A DNA stretch of 64,000 bases from Coniella vitis. Taxonomy: Eukaryota > Ascomycota > Sordariomycetes > Diaporthales > Schizoparmaceae. The position numbers and the translations under genes were made by a program. Below are positions 12,515 through 22,354 of this stretch, in pieces (the stretch's first letter is position 1; every line of letters starts with the position of its first letter). The stretch spans positions 3,658,001 through 3,722,000 of the forward strand of contig WUJK01000002.1 in the NCBI GenBank assembly GCA_011317545.1, written 5' to 3'. The notes beneath the pieces are model-generated. The model was not told the origin of the DNA, made no database searches, and saw only the letters and a program-made list of their open reading frames with translations.

Positions 12515-12971
12515 GCTGCACACGAAACAGCCACATCGACACGCCCGTGGGCCTGATAGGGCGTCTCAAACAGAGCCAGCTGCGAGGCACAGTCGCGCAC
12601 GTCGAGCTTCTGAAAGTGAACCGATCCTGGTCCTGATCCTGACCCTGATATTGTTGTTGTGTCTTGGTTTGCGGCTGCTGACAGTTCCTTGCTCCAGTTG
12701 CTGGCCCTGGGCTTCGTCCCAGTCGCCAAAGTAGACGTTTGTGCGCCCAAGCTGTGGTAGAGAGTTACTGCTGCGGCGCCGATGCCCTGTGCGCGCCTCC
12801 TGTTGGTGTTGTGGTTGTGTTGGTATCAAAGGTAAAATTAACAGATGGAAAAGCCAAAACGTGAGAGGCCTCCCTTTGACGTCCGAGGCGCTCGGTTTGC
12901 TCACCTGTGAGAACGACAACTTTGTCTTTGAGGACCTGGGCGTGGGCCTCAGAGCAGTAGATTTCTGTCAT
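12515..12971 (-). pseudogene. broken, truncated short-chain dehydrogenase relic
   Basis: The minus strand starts with an ATG at 12971 (MTEIYCSEAHAQVL) leading to KDKVVVLTG, the beginning of an SDR Rossmann motif. A good donor (GTGAGC) after 12905 and an acceptor (AACAG) at 12800 would join it to GG-AQGIG. From there the SDR sequence continues only by changing frame. AQGIGAAAVTLYHSLGA is in one frame, VYFGDWDEAQGQQLE in a second, and KELSAAA...VHFQKLDVRD...HGRVDVAVSCAA in a third. I count surplus bases near 12791-12795, 12738-12745 and 12682-12694. Homology ends at the CT microsatellite near 12514, so the catalytic YxxxK half is missing. It resembles 15-hydroxyprostaglandin-dehydrogenase-type SDRs. 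An intact SDR starts 650 bp away on the other strand. Confidence 0.75.
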
Positions 12972-13618
12972 TGTATGGCTGTGCAAAGTGCTTGTTAATG
13001 GGAAGACGTGGTCTTTTCTTCAAGTATCGTGAGCTTGAGTTGACAGCATACGACGACGCTCTTCGAACTTTAAAGTCTCTGGTGACGGGGAAAGAACTGC
13101 AGTTGGCCGCATACCGCGCCAACCTCAATACAGGCCACTCCTCTCTCACTCTGGCGTACCTGAAGCATGACCGGGTGTGCCCAACGGCCATAAGATCTAC
13201 ACGGGGGCAAATCTATGTAGACTGGCTTCTTCGGGGAACAAGGAGGGGAAAAGAGGGGGCCCGTGGGATGATGATAATGTAACAATATGCAAAATTGATG
13301 CAAACATAATTGGTCTTTGACTGCAGGCTCGCCGCAGCAATGCTACTTTGATCTGGTTTGGCGCCCGTCGTGTACACGTGCAGTCTAACCGAGGAAGTAT
13401 CAGCAGTGTCAAAGAGGCGTACAAAGGATTCAGAGGGGTCGTCCGACTGTGCAGTCTGCAAGGCCGCTTTGTGCATCGAGGGATCGCTGTGTTGATGATA
13501 CTACCCCTTTTCTGCTTTCCCAACCGATCCGACGCCGTGATCATCATCAATGATACCCAGACTACCCAGCAAATCCGGTTTCCCACCTCACCAGAACGAG
13601 ACTGAAAACTCAAAGGAA
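12972..13618. other. divergent spacer between SDR relic and intact SDR
   Basis: The upstream region of both the SDR relic (minus) and the SDR gene (plus). No credible coding frame. Confidence 0.5.
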
Positions 13619-14704
13619 ATGACCAGCACTCCCAAGACAGCCCTCATCACCGGCGGCGCAAGCGGCATCGGCCTCGCCATGGCCCGCCACTTTGCCTCGC
13701 AGAACTACAACGTCGCCATCCTCGACGTGGACGTGGACGCAGGCGAGCGAGCAGTCGCCGAGGAGATTACCCCAGCGTTTCCCAGCCATGGCGACAGCAC
13801 TGACAATGCTGCTGCTGCTGCTGCTGCAAAAGCCGTGTTCAAGGCGTGCGACGTATCGTCCTGGCAGGCCCAAGCCGACGCCTTCAAGGCGGTGCACGCT
13901 GCCTTTGGCCGCATTGACGTGGTCTGCGCGAATGCCGGCATTGGCGAGGGCTCGCGGGGCCAGAACGCGCTGGCGAGCATTGCTGGGGATGGGGAGGAGC
14001 CGCAGGAGCCTGGGCTGCGAGTGCTGGATGTGAATCTGGCTGGGGTGATTTATTGTAAGTCGCTTGGTTGGATTCTCTGGCTGTTGTCACCTTGCTACAT
14101 TGAACCCTTTATTTTATTTGGTCGTGGAGAGTATGCTGGTTGACACAACCGACCGAGCCAACAAACAAACAGCCGTGAAACTGGGCATTCACTACATCAG
14201 CAAGAACTCGCTCGCTGGGCACGCTGGCTGTTCGCGCGGCTCCATCATCTGCACCGCCAGCATCGCAGGCCTGTACCCGTTCCCGGTTTCGCCGCTCTAT
14301 GCAGCGGCCAAGGCGGGCGTGATTGCTCTGGTGCGCGCGACTGCGCGCATCCTGGCGCGGCGCAAGATGCAGGTGAATGCTCTGGCGCCAGCCATGTTGG
14401 GCGAGTTCCCCTTTTTCACTCGTCATGGCGAGGTGTCCGTCTTTCGGAGAGTGAATGCCTAATAGCTTGTTGTGCAGTGACGAATATTGCGTCGGACAAG
14501 GCCATCTTTGACGGCATGGCTCTCACGCCCATGGCGACGCTGATCAAGGGCGTTGCGCAGCTGCTGGCTGATCCTGCGCTGAGCGGGCAGGTCGCTGAGA
14601 TTCACGGCGAGCAAGTGACGCTTCGTCGGCCGCATGACTGGGCGGACGAGGATACCAGGAAGAATATCGAGCATCTTTGGTCGTTGGGCCCGGGACATGC
14701 TTGA
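13619..14704 (+). CDS. classical short-chain dehydrogenase/reductase (SDR)
   Basis: An NAD(P)-dependent oxidoreductase of 296 residues. Exon 1 is 13619-14054, exon 2 is 14173-14400 and exon 3 is 14478-14704. Cofactor motif TGGASGIG lies at residues 10-17, followed by the strand-end acidic pair (AILDVDVD). CANAG is the SDR structural motif and YAAAK the catalytic Tyr-Lys pair. Intron 1 (14055-14172) has donor GTAAGT and acceptor CAG. Intron 2 works in frame only as a GC-AG intron: GCGAGT at 14401, a CTAAT branch site near 14460 and acceptor TGTGCAG at 14477. The join reads LAPAMLVTNIASDK. Every GT donor nearby gives a frame break, a stop or a poor site. Residues 57-71 carry an Ala run encoded by GCT repeats. 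It resembles 15-PGDH-like SDRs; the substrate is unknown. Confidence 0.88.
14401..14477 (+). other. probable GC-AG intron
   Basis: A 77-nt intron in the SDR gene with a GCGAGT donor instead of GT, a CCTAAT branch site and a TGCAG acceptor. It is in phase 1 and restores the conserved VTNIA segment. Confidence 0.7.
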
Positions 14705-15499
14705 GTTTTGTGATGGTTTCCCGGTGGCAAGTCTTGATAATAGCAATGAGTCTTGTAACTCGTGTCATCGTCTAAACCGCAGAGCTCAGGCGTATAGAAT
14801 CTTGTTCATTACTGCTCGGGTTATGGATGCTTGTCTGTATAAGACCTGAGTTGCGCAAAAGCCGACCGTCGTCTTTCCTCGGACTTGGAAGGACAGCCGC
14901 ACATTGCAGGTGACTGGCGAGGGCCTTTTGCTTCGACCCTATCTTGCAATACTCGTCGACATTGACTGATAGTGTACGGAACACGCTCCAGAACTTCCAA
15001 GCTTATTGCAAGGCGCGACGAGCGGCTACAGGCCACTGACGGCGTTTGCATGGACAATAGACGCTTTAGCCGCCCATTTCAGTGGAACATGAGCCACTAA
15101 AAGATGAGCAAAACAAAGCCCAGTGGCCTCTGTATTCTTCGCTATAGGCAGCTCAGAGTGAAGCCCAACCTCGCCGTCGAGACGGATTCTATCCAGAGGG
15201 TCCAGAAAACCAGCACCCAGGGAGTGACAGTGACGGCCATCACTCTCCCGATCTCTAGATTGTGGCTTGCTGTTGCTTCTCGCTTTTGACAGGATTGTGT
15301 CAAGGACCAGGACGACCCGCACGTGATCGGTGCCTCTGCCTCGGCGTAAGACCAACAGCGGTCCTTTTGCAGAATGCCTCGTGCGCCTCTCTTCTCACCA
15401 CCCAACGAGAGGCGCGTTGCTCGTCCTGTCTCGATCCCAAACCCACCGTCTCAGGCCTGTTGACGTTTGACGCGCCAAAGCCTCTCCGTCAGATCAGCC
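14705..15499. other. intergenic region
   Basis: The space between the SDR stop and the DUF829 gene start, both on the plus strand. No coding frame with protein character was seen. Confidence 0.6.
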
Positions 15500-16450
15500 A
15501 TGGCCTCCAACGCGCCCGTGCCCGCCACCGCCAGAGATGGCCCGCTGTCGGCGTTTGAGAGGCTGTCCAAGATTGCCTATCTCTACCGACCCAAGGAGCA
15601 GAGCAGCAGCAGCAGCAGCAGCAGCAGCGGCGACTCCTCCTCCTCCTCCTCCTCCTCCTCCTCCTCTCGGTCCCCGTCCTTGCCCTCGCCCAAGCTCATC
15701 CTCGTAGCCGGCTGGATGGACGCCCGCGAGCCCCATCTCGCCAAGTACACAGCCAAGCTGCAGGCGCTCTTCCCAGCATCGCCCATCCTGCTGCTCCGCA
15801 GCTTTGCGCAGCACTTTACCGCCCATGTGCGGCATCTGCACAGCGACCTCGCGCCCGCCGTGCCGCTCCTCCAGTCTCTGGCCGGCGCCCGTGACGACAA
15901 CGGCCACAGCTACGCCGAGATGCTGGCCCTCTGCTTCTCCAATGGCGGCTCCAAGATCCTCGCAGAGCTGTACACCCTCGCCAGCCCGTGCCGCTTCCCC
16001 CGCCACGCCAAGGTCCTGGACTCGGCGCCCGGCCGCTTCCAGTGGATGCGCGGCGTCACGGCCTTTAGCATGCCCGCTGCGCGCAGCACCCTCATCGTTC
16101 GCCTGCTGGCGGTCGTGGCCGCGCACTGCCTGTGTGCCGTGTACTGGCTCGGCACGGCGGTGCTGGGGCGCGCGGGCGTGTTGGAGCAGTGCTGGGCGGC
16201 GCACAACGACCCGGCCGTCAACAGCCGCGAAGTGCAGCGCGTGTACATCTACAGCAGGGAGGACGCACTGGTGGACTACCAGGACGTGCAGCAGCACGCG
16301 GCCGAGGCTGAAGTCAAGGGGTTTGGCCCGGTGCGGCTGGAGGAGTTTGCGGGCACGGCGCACGTTGCGCATGCGAGGGGCGACGAGGCGCGGTACTGGC
16401 TGCTGGTGGAGAAGACGTGGGAGGAGGCTGCGGGCGGGGAGAGAAGGTAG
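15500..16450 (+). CDS. DUF829/TMEM53 (PaxU-like) alpha/beta hydrolase
   Basis: A 316-residue, single-exon member of the DUF829 family, which includes TMEM53 and the fungal PaxU proteins. The N-terminus (FERLSKIAYLYRP) is followed by a Ser run encoded by AGC and TCC repeats (residues about 34-56). The core follows: KLILVAGWMDA...HLAKYT, ILLLRS, the nucleophile elbow FSNGGS near residue 154, an Asp in YSREDALVDY near residue 256 and a His in the AHVAHAR segment near residue 293, together a plausible Ser-Asp-His triad. A hydrophobic stretch near residues 190-220 may be membrane-associated. PaxU itself sits in an indole-diterpene cluster, but no prenyltransferase or terpene gene is seen here, so a housekeeping or unknown role is more likely. 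The ATG at 15500 was chosen as the start of the conserved N-terminus. Confidence 0.85.
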   Translation: MASNAPVPATARDGPLSAFERLSKIAYLYRPKEQSSSSSSSSSGDSSSSSSSSSSSRSPSLPSPKLILVAGWMDAREPHLAKYTAKLQALFPASPILLLRSFAQHFTAHVRHLHSDLAPAVPLLQSLAGARDDNGHSYAEMLALCFSNGGSKILAELYTLASPCRFPRHAKVLDSAPGRFQWMRGVTAFSMPAARSTLIVRLLAVVAAHCLCAVYWLGTAVLGRAGVLEQCWAAHNDPAVNSREVQRVYIYSREDALVDYQDVQQHAAEAEVKGFGPVRLEEFAGTAHVAHARGDEARYWLLVEKTWEEAAGGERR

Positions 16451-16760
16451 AAGTTCATTTTGTTTTGGATCATCTTTTGTTGGCATCAAATGGGAGTGAT
16501 GGAAGAAGAGAGCGAAGTGAGTGTGCATGTTTTTGATTTCAGGAGAAGCAAGTCTTGAGAGCATTTTTATATTGATTCTGACAGCAAAAGACAAATCATT
16601 CCTCTCCCCAAACAAGTCTATCGCTCTTTTCTTTTGGCTCCAATCGTCCCTGCAATCGTGGTATAATATCGTGGTCTTTATCATCATCATCATCATGGCG
16701 GGTCGTGTAAGCAGACAAACTCCTAAGCAGAAAACAATCCCAACTCCCCCAGCTACCCAA
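16451..16760. other. convergent spacer
   Basis: About 310 bp between two convergent genes, with A/T-rich patches suited to 3' ends. No gene seen. Confidence 0.6.
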
Positions 16761-16845
16761 TCATCGCACCCTTCTCCTCTTGCCAGACTCGTGTTTCGAG
16801 CTTCCATGCCGTCCTGAACCGTGTCCACTACTGCTACTGCTACTG

Positions 16846-16887
<42 letters not shown>

Positions 16888-17186
16888 CTACTGCTCCCAC
16901 GACTTGAACTGCTGCTCACCAGACTCGCCGCCGCCGCCCCGACAGGCACAAGCAGCTCATCACCGCTCCCATCGCCAGCACCACCGCCTCCACCGCCGAG
17001 CGCCGCGCTGCACGGCCCGCACTCGAGCCCGGGATCGTGCTGGTCGTAGTGGACGCCACGCCGGCACGCGCCAAAGCCGCCGTTGTTCTTGGCCTCGAGG
17101 CACGAGACGCTCTGGCTGAGCTGGGCGAGGGTGTACAAGGCGCCGCAGCGGATGCAGGTGCCGCTGAAGCTCACCATGCGGCACAT
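16761..17186 (-). CDS. small Cys-rich protein with poly-Ser tail
   Basis: A 141-residue single-exon protein. The first about 60 residues are compact and Cys-rich: MCRMVSFSGTCIRCG, then SCLEAKNNGG, FGACRRGVHYD and LECGPC. The spacing (C-x2-C twice, with two single Cys between) resembles a small zinc-binding module. I do not recognise a named family, though the motif looks conserved. The second half is Gly-rich, then a long Ser run from CTG/GCT repeats (about 16828-16885), then a basic end (KRRRVR). It has no signal peptide, so it is probably intracellular. The start at 17186 was chosen because it begins the Cys module; the in-frame Lys/Thr-rich extension upstream looks like leader sequence. 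About 5 kb without a gene lies upstream. Function unknown. Confidence 0.65.
16828..16885. repeat. (CTG)n coding microsatellite
   Basis: Interrupted CTG/CTA triplets encoding the Ser run of the small Cys-rich protein on the minus strand. Confidence 0.9.
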
Positions 17187-20100
17187 GGTTTGTTTTTTTG
17201 TTTTTGCTTTTTGTTCTGTTTTGGTGGGGTTTTTGATGTGTGTTGTTTTTGAGTTGTATTTGTTCTTCTTTTTATCCAACCTTGTTGCCCCCCGTGCTGG
17301 GGAGAGCTTTGTGCGGATTGATGAGCCGGTGGTGATCCGGTGCTTGGGAGAGTTATTATATCACCCTCGCTGAGGGAGTGGCCGCCAACGAAGAAGTGGG
17401 TGTTCGCAGCGAACGAGTATTATTATTGGCGTGTGTTAAGTAATGGACGAGAAAAAGAACAGACGATAAGTGAATGAAAGTGGAATAGAGGAGATGGATA
17501 TGTCAGGGGAAAGCCAACCCAGACGGGCACAGAGAAGACACTCCTCGATCTGTGTCTAGTAGACCCCCTTTTGTTGGAGTTGATAAAGTATCAACAGAAA
17601 GAAAAGCGCGAGGATTTGTCGTTGTTGTTGTGATGGCCGGCTATCGTTGATAGCGAAGTTGGTTCTTCAAAGCATTATCACGCTCGTGAAAAAGAAAGAA
17701 CAATCCCAGAGGGTTCTCTGTCTTTATATATATATATACATATAAATACAAATATACATCCATCCAGACTTCTCTCGGTGAACCAAGGTGCGTCTCCAGA
17801 TCTAGAGCCGGCTTTTGTTGGCCGGTAGCGTCAAGTGGTATCCATCCACCCATCCACGCGTGGCCTTATGCCCGCGGAGGTCCAGGGGGCTCACCAAGGC
17901 CAAGTCAGTCCAGAGGGGCTGGCTGGCTGGCTGGCCGGCTGGGTACCGAGGGAGAGAGAGAGAGAGAGAGAGAGAAGGGGGAGAGAAGCAGGAGAAGAAG
18001 GAGGAGGAGGAAGAGGCAGAGTGTGAGTGGAGAAACAAACAAACAAAATGTCGTCAGACAGTAGTCGCCCGCGGCGGTTCTGGTTCTGAGTGGTTGGAAT
18101 TTGTGGGAAAAGAGTCCTAATAAGCTCCAAAGGCCCTGGTGAAGTGAGCGTGGCTCCCCTCCTTCGCTCCCGAGGGGAAGGGGGGTGGATATCCCGACAC
18201 TCTGGTTCTTTAAGGACCCCAAAAAGGGACCACGCAAATGTGCCGAGATGACGGGGTGTGGGGTGTGATCCAGACAGTTGGGAACGGGGAGCAAAGCCTG
18301 AAAGGCGGGAAGAGAGGCGGGTTTCAACCTCCACTACAGAGGAGTTTGGGCTTTTTTTTTCTTCCCCCTTCTTTCCTCTCTGGCTTTTTTCTTGTTTTGT
18401 GGAATGCCGAGGTCAAGGGACAATCCAGTGAGATATGGATGGTTCCATTTTGAAAGGAACTTTGGCGGTTTCAAGAAAAGACAGGGAAAAACGGGGAGAA
18501 GGAAGGAAAAAGAAAAAGAAAAAGAAAACCCAAGCAGAGAGACAAGGCTCTGCCAGCCACCCTCCTCCACTCCCAAAAGCCAAAAGACGAGCGACCCAAG
18601 TCCATGGTTCATTCTCTTGAAAGTACATGGTAAAGACCTGTGAGAGGGGCGCAAATCTGCAGTGTGTTGGGTCGCATTTGGCCATCGTCTAGTTCCAACA
18701 AGGCCCGTCTGCCGGTGTCTGGAGGAGTCTGCCGAGGCAGCTTAGTATTGGCTCCCTGTCACTCTTGTTCCATCTGCTGTCGTTTTGGTTGTGGCGGGAA
18801 CAGAAACTCCGTCTGTCTTGCTGGATACATGGCCACAGAACAGCAAGTGTCCCTCCATCTCACCCTTTTTCTTTTTCTCCTCGCTTTTTGTTTTTCTTTC
18901 TTTGCGACAGTCCATCTGATCAGTCACATGCATCTTGCTTGGCTGCCTACTGCTGATTCGCCGAGTACCACTGCTGCTGCTGCTGCTGCTGCTGCTGCTA
19001 CACAAGTACCCCCAGCAGTGAACGCGGACTTGCTTTTCCCTCCCGTCCGTGGACCCCCTCGGCCACATTTCCTGCGGGACCCGGCGCTCTGGATTCTTGT
19101 CTCAGCCCAAACCCAGCCCTCTGGGAACGTCCAGGGACCAGGGGTCTTGTGCTTGTGCTTGTGCTTTTGGTAACTATCGGTAATTATCTCGACTCCTACT
19201 GCGTCAAGATTGATATCTCTCTTCCCCCCCCCACCGAGCGGTGAGCCTCTGGCGCTCATACAACCTTTGGGGTTGTGGCGTACACATCAGTGGGGTACAT
19301 CGACTACGTATCCTTAGAGAAGAAGAAGAAGAAAATGATGATGATGATGAGAGATAGTTCTCGAGTTCCAACCAACCAGCACGAGAGGAACAGAAATATA
19401 GACCGTCTCATTGTGGCCAACTGCCAAGGATCCATTCACTCAGCCATATCTTGGGAACTTCGAGAAGCAGCGACGAAAGAAAAGAAAAAGAAAAAAGAAA
19501 GGCCAGGCGGAAAAACAGGGACAGCCGAGGGGGTTTCCCAGAAGGGGCCTCGTTTGCGAAAATCGAACGCCTTTTCCCGCTCCATCCATCCATCCATCCG
19601 TCCATCCATCCCTCTGGGGGGGCCAGCAATGTCTTGCATGCATGGATTCGATTGCATTACACAGTAGTCTCAAGTATCATAGTAACACGCACGCCAGGCC
19701 ACTATACTCGAACAAGCCAAGATCGTCCCCTTCGCTGTCCCTCCTCTCCCTTGTGCCGCGACGATTGCTGGTCGGCTCCGGGCAGTGGGCACGCTCCCGA
19801 GACTCTGGGGAGGATTCTGTCCCACAAGAATCAGGAGATGGGAGGGTAAGGGCACAGCTGAGAAAGAAAAAGAGTAAGAGAGAGAGAGAAAAAAAAAAGG
19901 AAAGGTCCAAAGCACCGTTGTGGCTGCCGAGACACAGGCCAGGTGACATCTGCCCTCGTTTATAAATGGCCTGACAATTCTCTACGTGGGCATACGTGTA
20001 CATCGTACAGGTGAGTAACACGAATCCAACGTCAGAAAAGAGACCAAAAGAATATATATATAACAGTAAAATAAAATAAAATAAAAACTAATAAAAGGGG

Positions 20101-22354
20101 GGGGATTAGAAATCGTGATTCCCTCCTCGCCCGCTTACATTGTCCAAGAACAGTACGAAATCCAATGGATGGATGGATACGAATATTCGGTTGACCTCTA
20201 CCGCATTCCCCATCCATGCGTGCATATCTCTCGTCGGTTGGAAACACCGCTTTGGGGGGGGGGGGCCATTGTTCCCATCCGCTTGGGAACCGCAAACCAG
20301 GGGCTCGGGTCCGGCTCGGTGCGATAAGTCCAAGCAAGTCAAGTCATATAGTCATGGGCCTGCATATGCACTCGTGGATCAGTGAGAGATGATTCGCTCG
20401 TGCTCTTTTCCCACAGCCTTTTGACTTTTTTCTTTCCTTTTTTTTTTCTTCTTCTTTTCTTTTTTTCCCTCAGCGCATGTTTGACCTTGTATTACTACAA
20501 GTAGCTAGCCACAGATGTCATGCGCAAGATCAAATTTCCATTTTTAATACGCATTTGTCGTCACTATCACGGGTGTGTCAGCAGGGAGCGAGAGAGAGAG
20601 AGAGAGAGAGAGAAAATTCCGTGATAGTTCCTTGTCCTTGTTTCTGCCCGACGGGGATTTTTTTTCTCCGCGCCCCAACAGAAAACAAACGCCTTTTCTC
20701 GTTTTGCTTGTTTTTCTTTTGCCAGAAAACGTGGGGAGCAACAAAACAATACGCTTGTGCTTGTGCTTTTGCTTTTTTTTTTTTTTTTTTTTTTTTGGTT
20801 TTTCTTTCTGCATATCAAAAGCATAGATCCGTATTGCTTACTCCTTTGGAACATTCCATGGTCTGCAGCGTGCAACTCTCCCCTCTTTTTTTTTTTTTTC
20901 TTTTTTTCCTTCATGTTGCCAAGAGACTTATCACCGTGGAAACTATATGTGAGTTTTTTGTGATCTGATCGGTAGACAAGTACAGATCAGTCAAGAGCAG
21001 AGAGCAGAGGACAAGTCACGCATCCAGCTCAGCCAGAAGCCCGGACTCGATGGACTTCCTTTCTCTAGCATGCATCTCTTTGCTCCCTCTGGCTGGTTCT
21101 GGTATCAACACCAGCGCCCTTTCCGGCATGATCAGTGAGATGGAAGCTGGCCTGGCCTGGCCGGGCCTTCTCGTGAAGTGAGTGAGAGGCGTGTCCGATT
21201 TCGGGCACTGTCGTTGCTGGTCACGGCTGTTTGGGCGCGACAAGGGTCCGATTTGTTCTTGAACGGCTTCCTCTTTCTCCTCCTCCTCCGTGACCTCGCC
21301 AAGTAGAAAGACAAAACAGACCAACAAGACTGAGAACAACAAGCACACAAAAAAAAAAAAAAAAAACGTCTTCTGAAGACAGCCTCCCCACCTTACGATA
21401 CGACCAAGTAAAATCAGATCGCCGTGCCCCCCTCCGCAATCCGTCTCCATCGGACCCAGTACATACAGAGTACATATTCCCCACGTCGCATCCGACTCGC
21501 ATGTGGAAGCTCCAAGAGACAGACAATAGAAAGAAAGTCGCAAGAAGAAGAAAAGACCCCATCTACGTATCGTTACATCGTATGTAACCCAAATCCCACG
21601 TTCGGCTGCTGCTGCTGCCGCCATTATGTTGTACACACACTAGTCTCCTTTCTTATCTCCTTCGCGAGCAAGAGTGGGACAGAAAAAAAACAAAGAAAAG
21701 AACAGAAAAGCAAGAAAAGCATAACCCCGCGTATTTTCCCACTTTGGTGCATATCCAGAGACTCTGGCTCTGCTGGGTTCCGGCACACGAGACGACACGC
21801 CGGGACCGAAAAGAAAAAGTCAAAAAGAAGAAAAGAAAGACGCGGGGGGATCGGCTACCGGCTCGCTGGGACACTATCTTGCTGCGACCCTCTTTTTTTT
21901 CTTTTTTTCCTTTTCTCTTCTTCTTCTTGATCATCATATCGTTGAGATGTCATCTGCTGCTTCAGCTCAACTCCCTTCTTTTATCCTCCATCTCACTACA
22001 CACACCACTGAGGCACCGCGGCCTTGTCGTACATGGCGTGGCTGCCAAATTGTCAATGTGTCCCAACAGGGGAGATTGGGTGCAAGTTGGGGCGGTCGTA
22101 CAGGGTCTGCGACGCGGCCCGGGTGGTTGGTTGACTGAGCGGGTTATATTAGATGTCTATTATATCTTCACACACAAAAGTCGGGCTTGTACATAACTCA
22201 CCTTTGTCTGGCGCTGGCCGCTGTCCGTCGTTTCCGCTTCGGAGCCGAGCGTGGTCCTGTGGCTGGACGGATGAGAGGACACTCGGAGCCGTCATCATGT
22301 TCTCCTCCTCTGGTGGTCCCCGAACCATCAGAGCAAACCATGCATCCGCTCTTG
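17187..22354. other. about 5 kb gene-free region
   Basis: The region between the start of the Cys-rich gene (17186, minus) and the stop of the fucosidase gene (22355, minus). The many short frames are low-complexity or have no codon bias. It holds runs of GA (about 17953-17975 and 20589-20613), CTG (about 18972-18999), CATC (about 19584-19612), G (about 20256-20266) and T (about 20771-20798), plus many CT/GA-rich tracts. It could be a long promoter and leader for the Cys-rich gene, or host a non-coding transcript; the sequence alone does not decide. Confidence 0.5.
20589..20613. repeat. (GA)n microsatellite
   Basis: A run of about 25 bases of GA dinucleotide in the gene-free region. Confidence 0.9.

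Noticed and set aside
15500..16450. Indole-diterpene cluster suggested by the PaxU-like protein
   Set aside because: No prenyltransferase, terpene cyclase, GGPP synthase or P450 gene is seen on either side, and the DUF829 family is widespread outside such clusters.
15494..16900. A 468-codon minus-strand frame opposite the DUF829 gene
   Set aside because: Low-complexity Ala/Val and Gly runs come from the triplet repeats of the real gene; no motif is visible.
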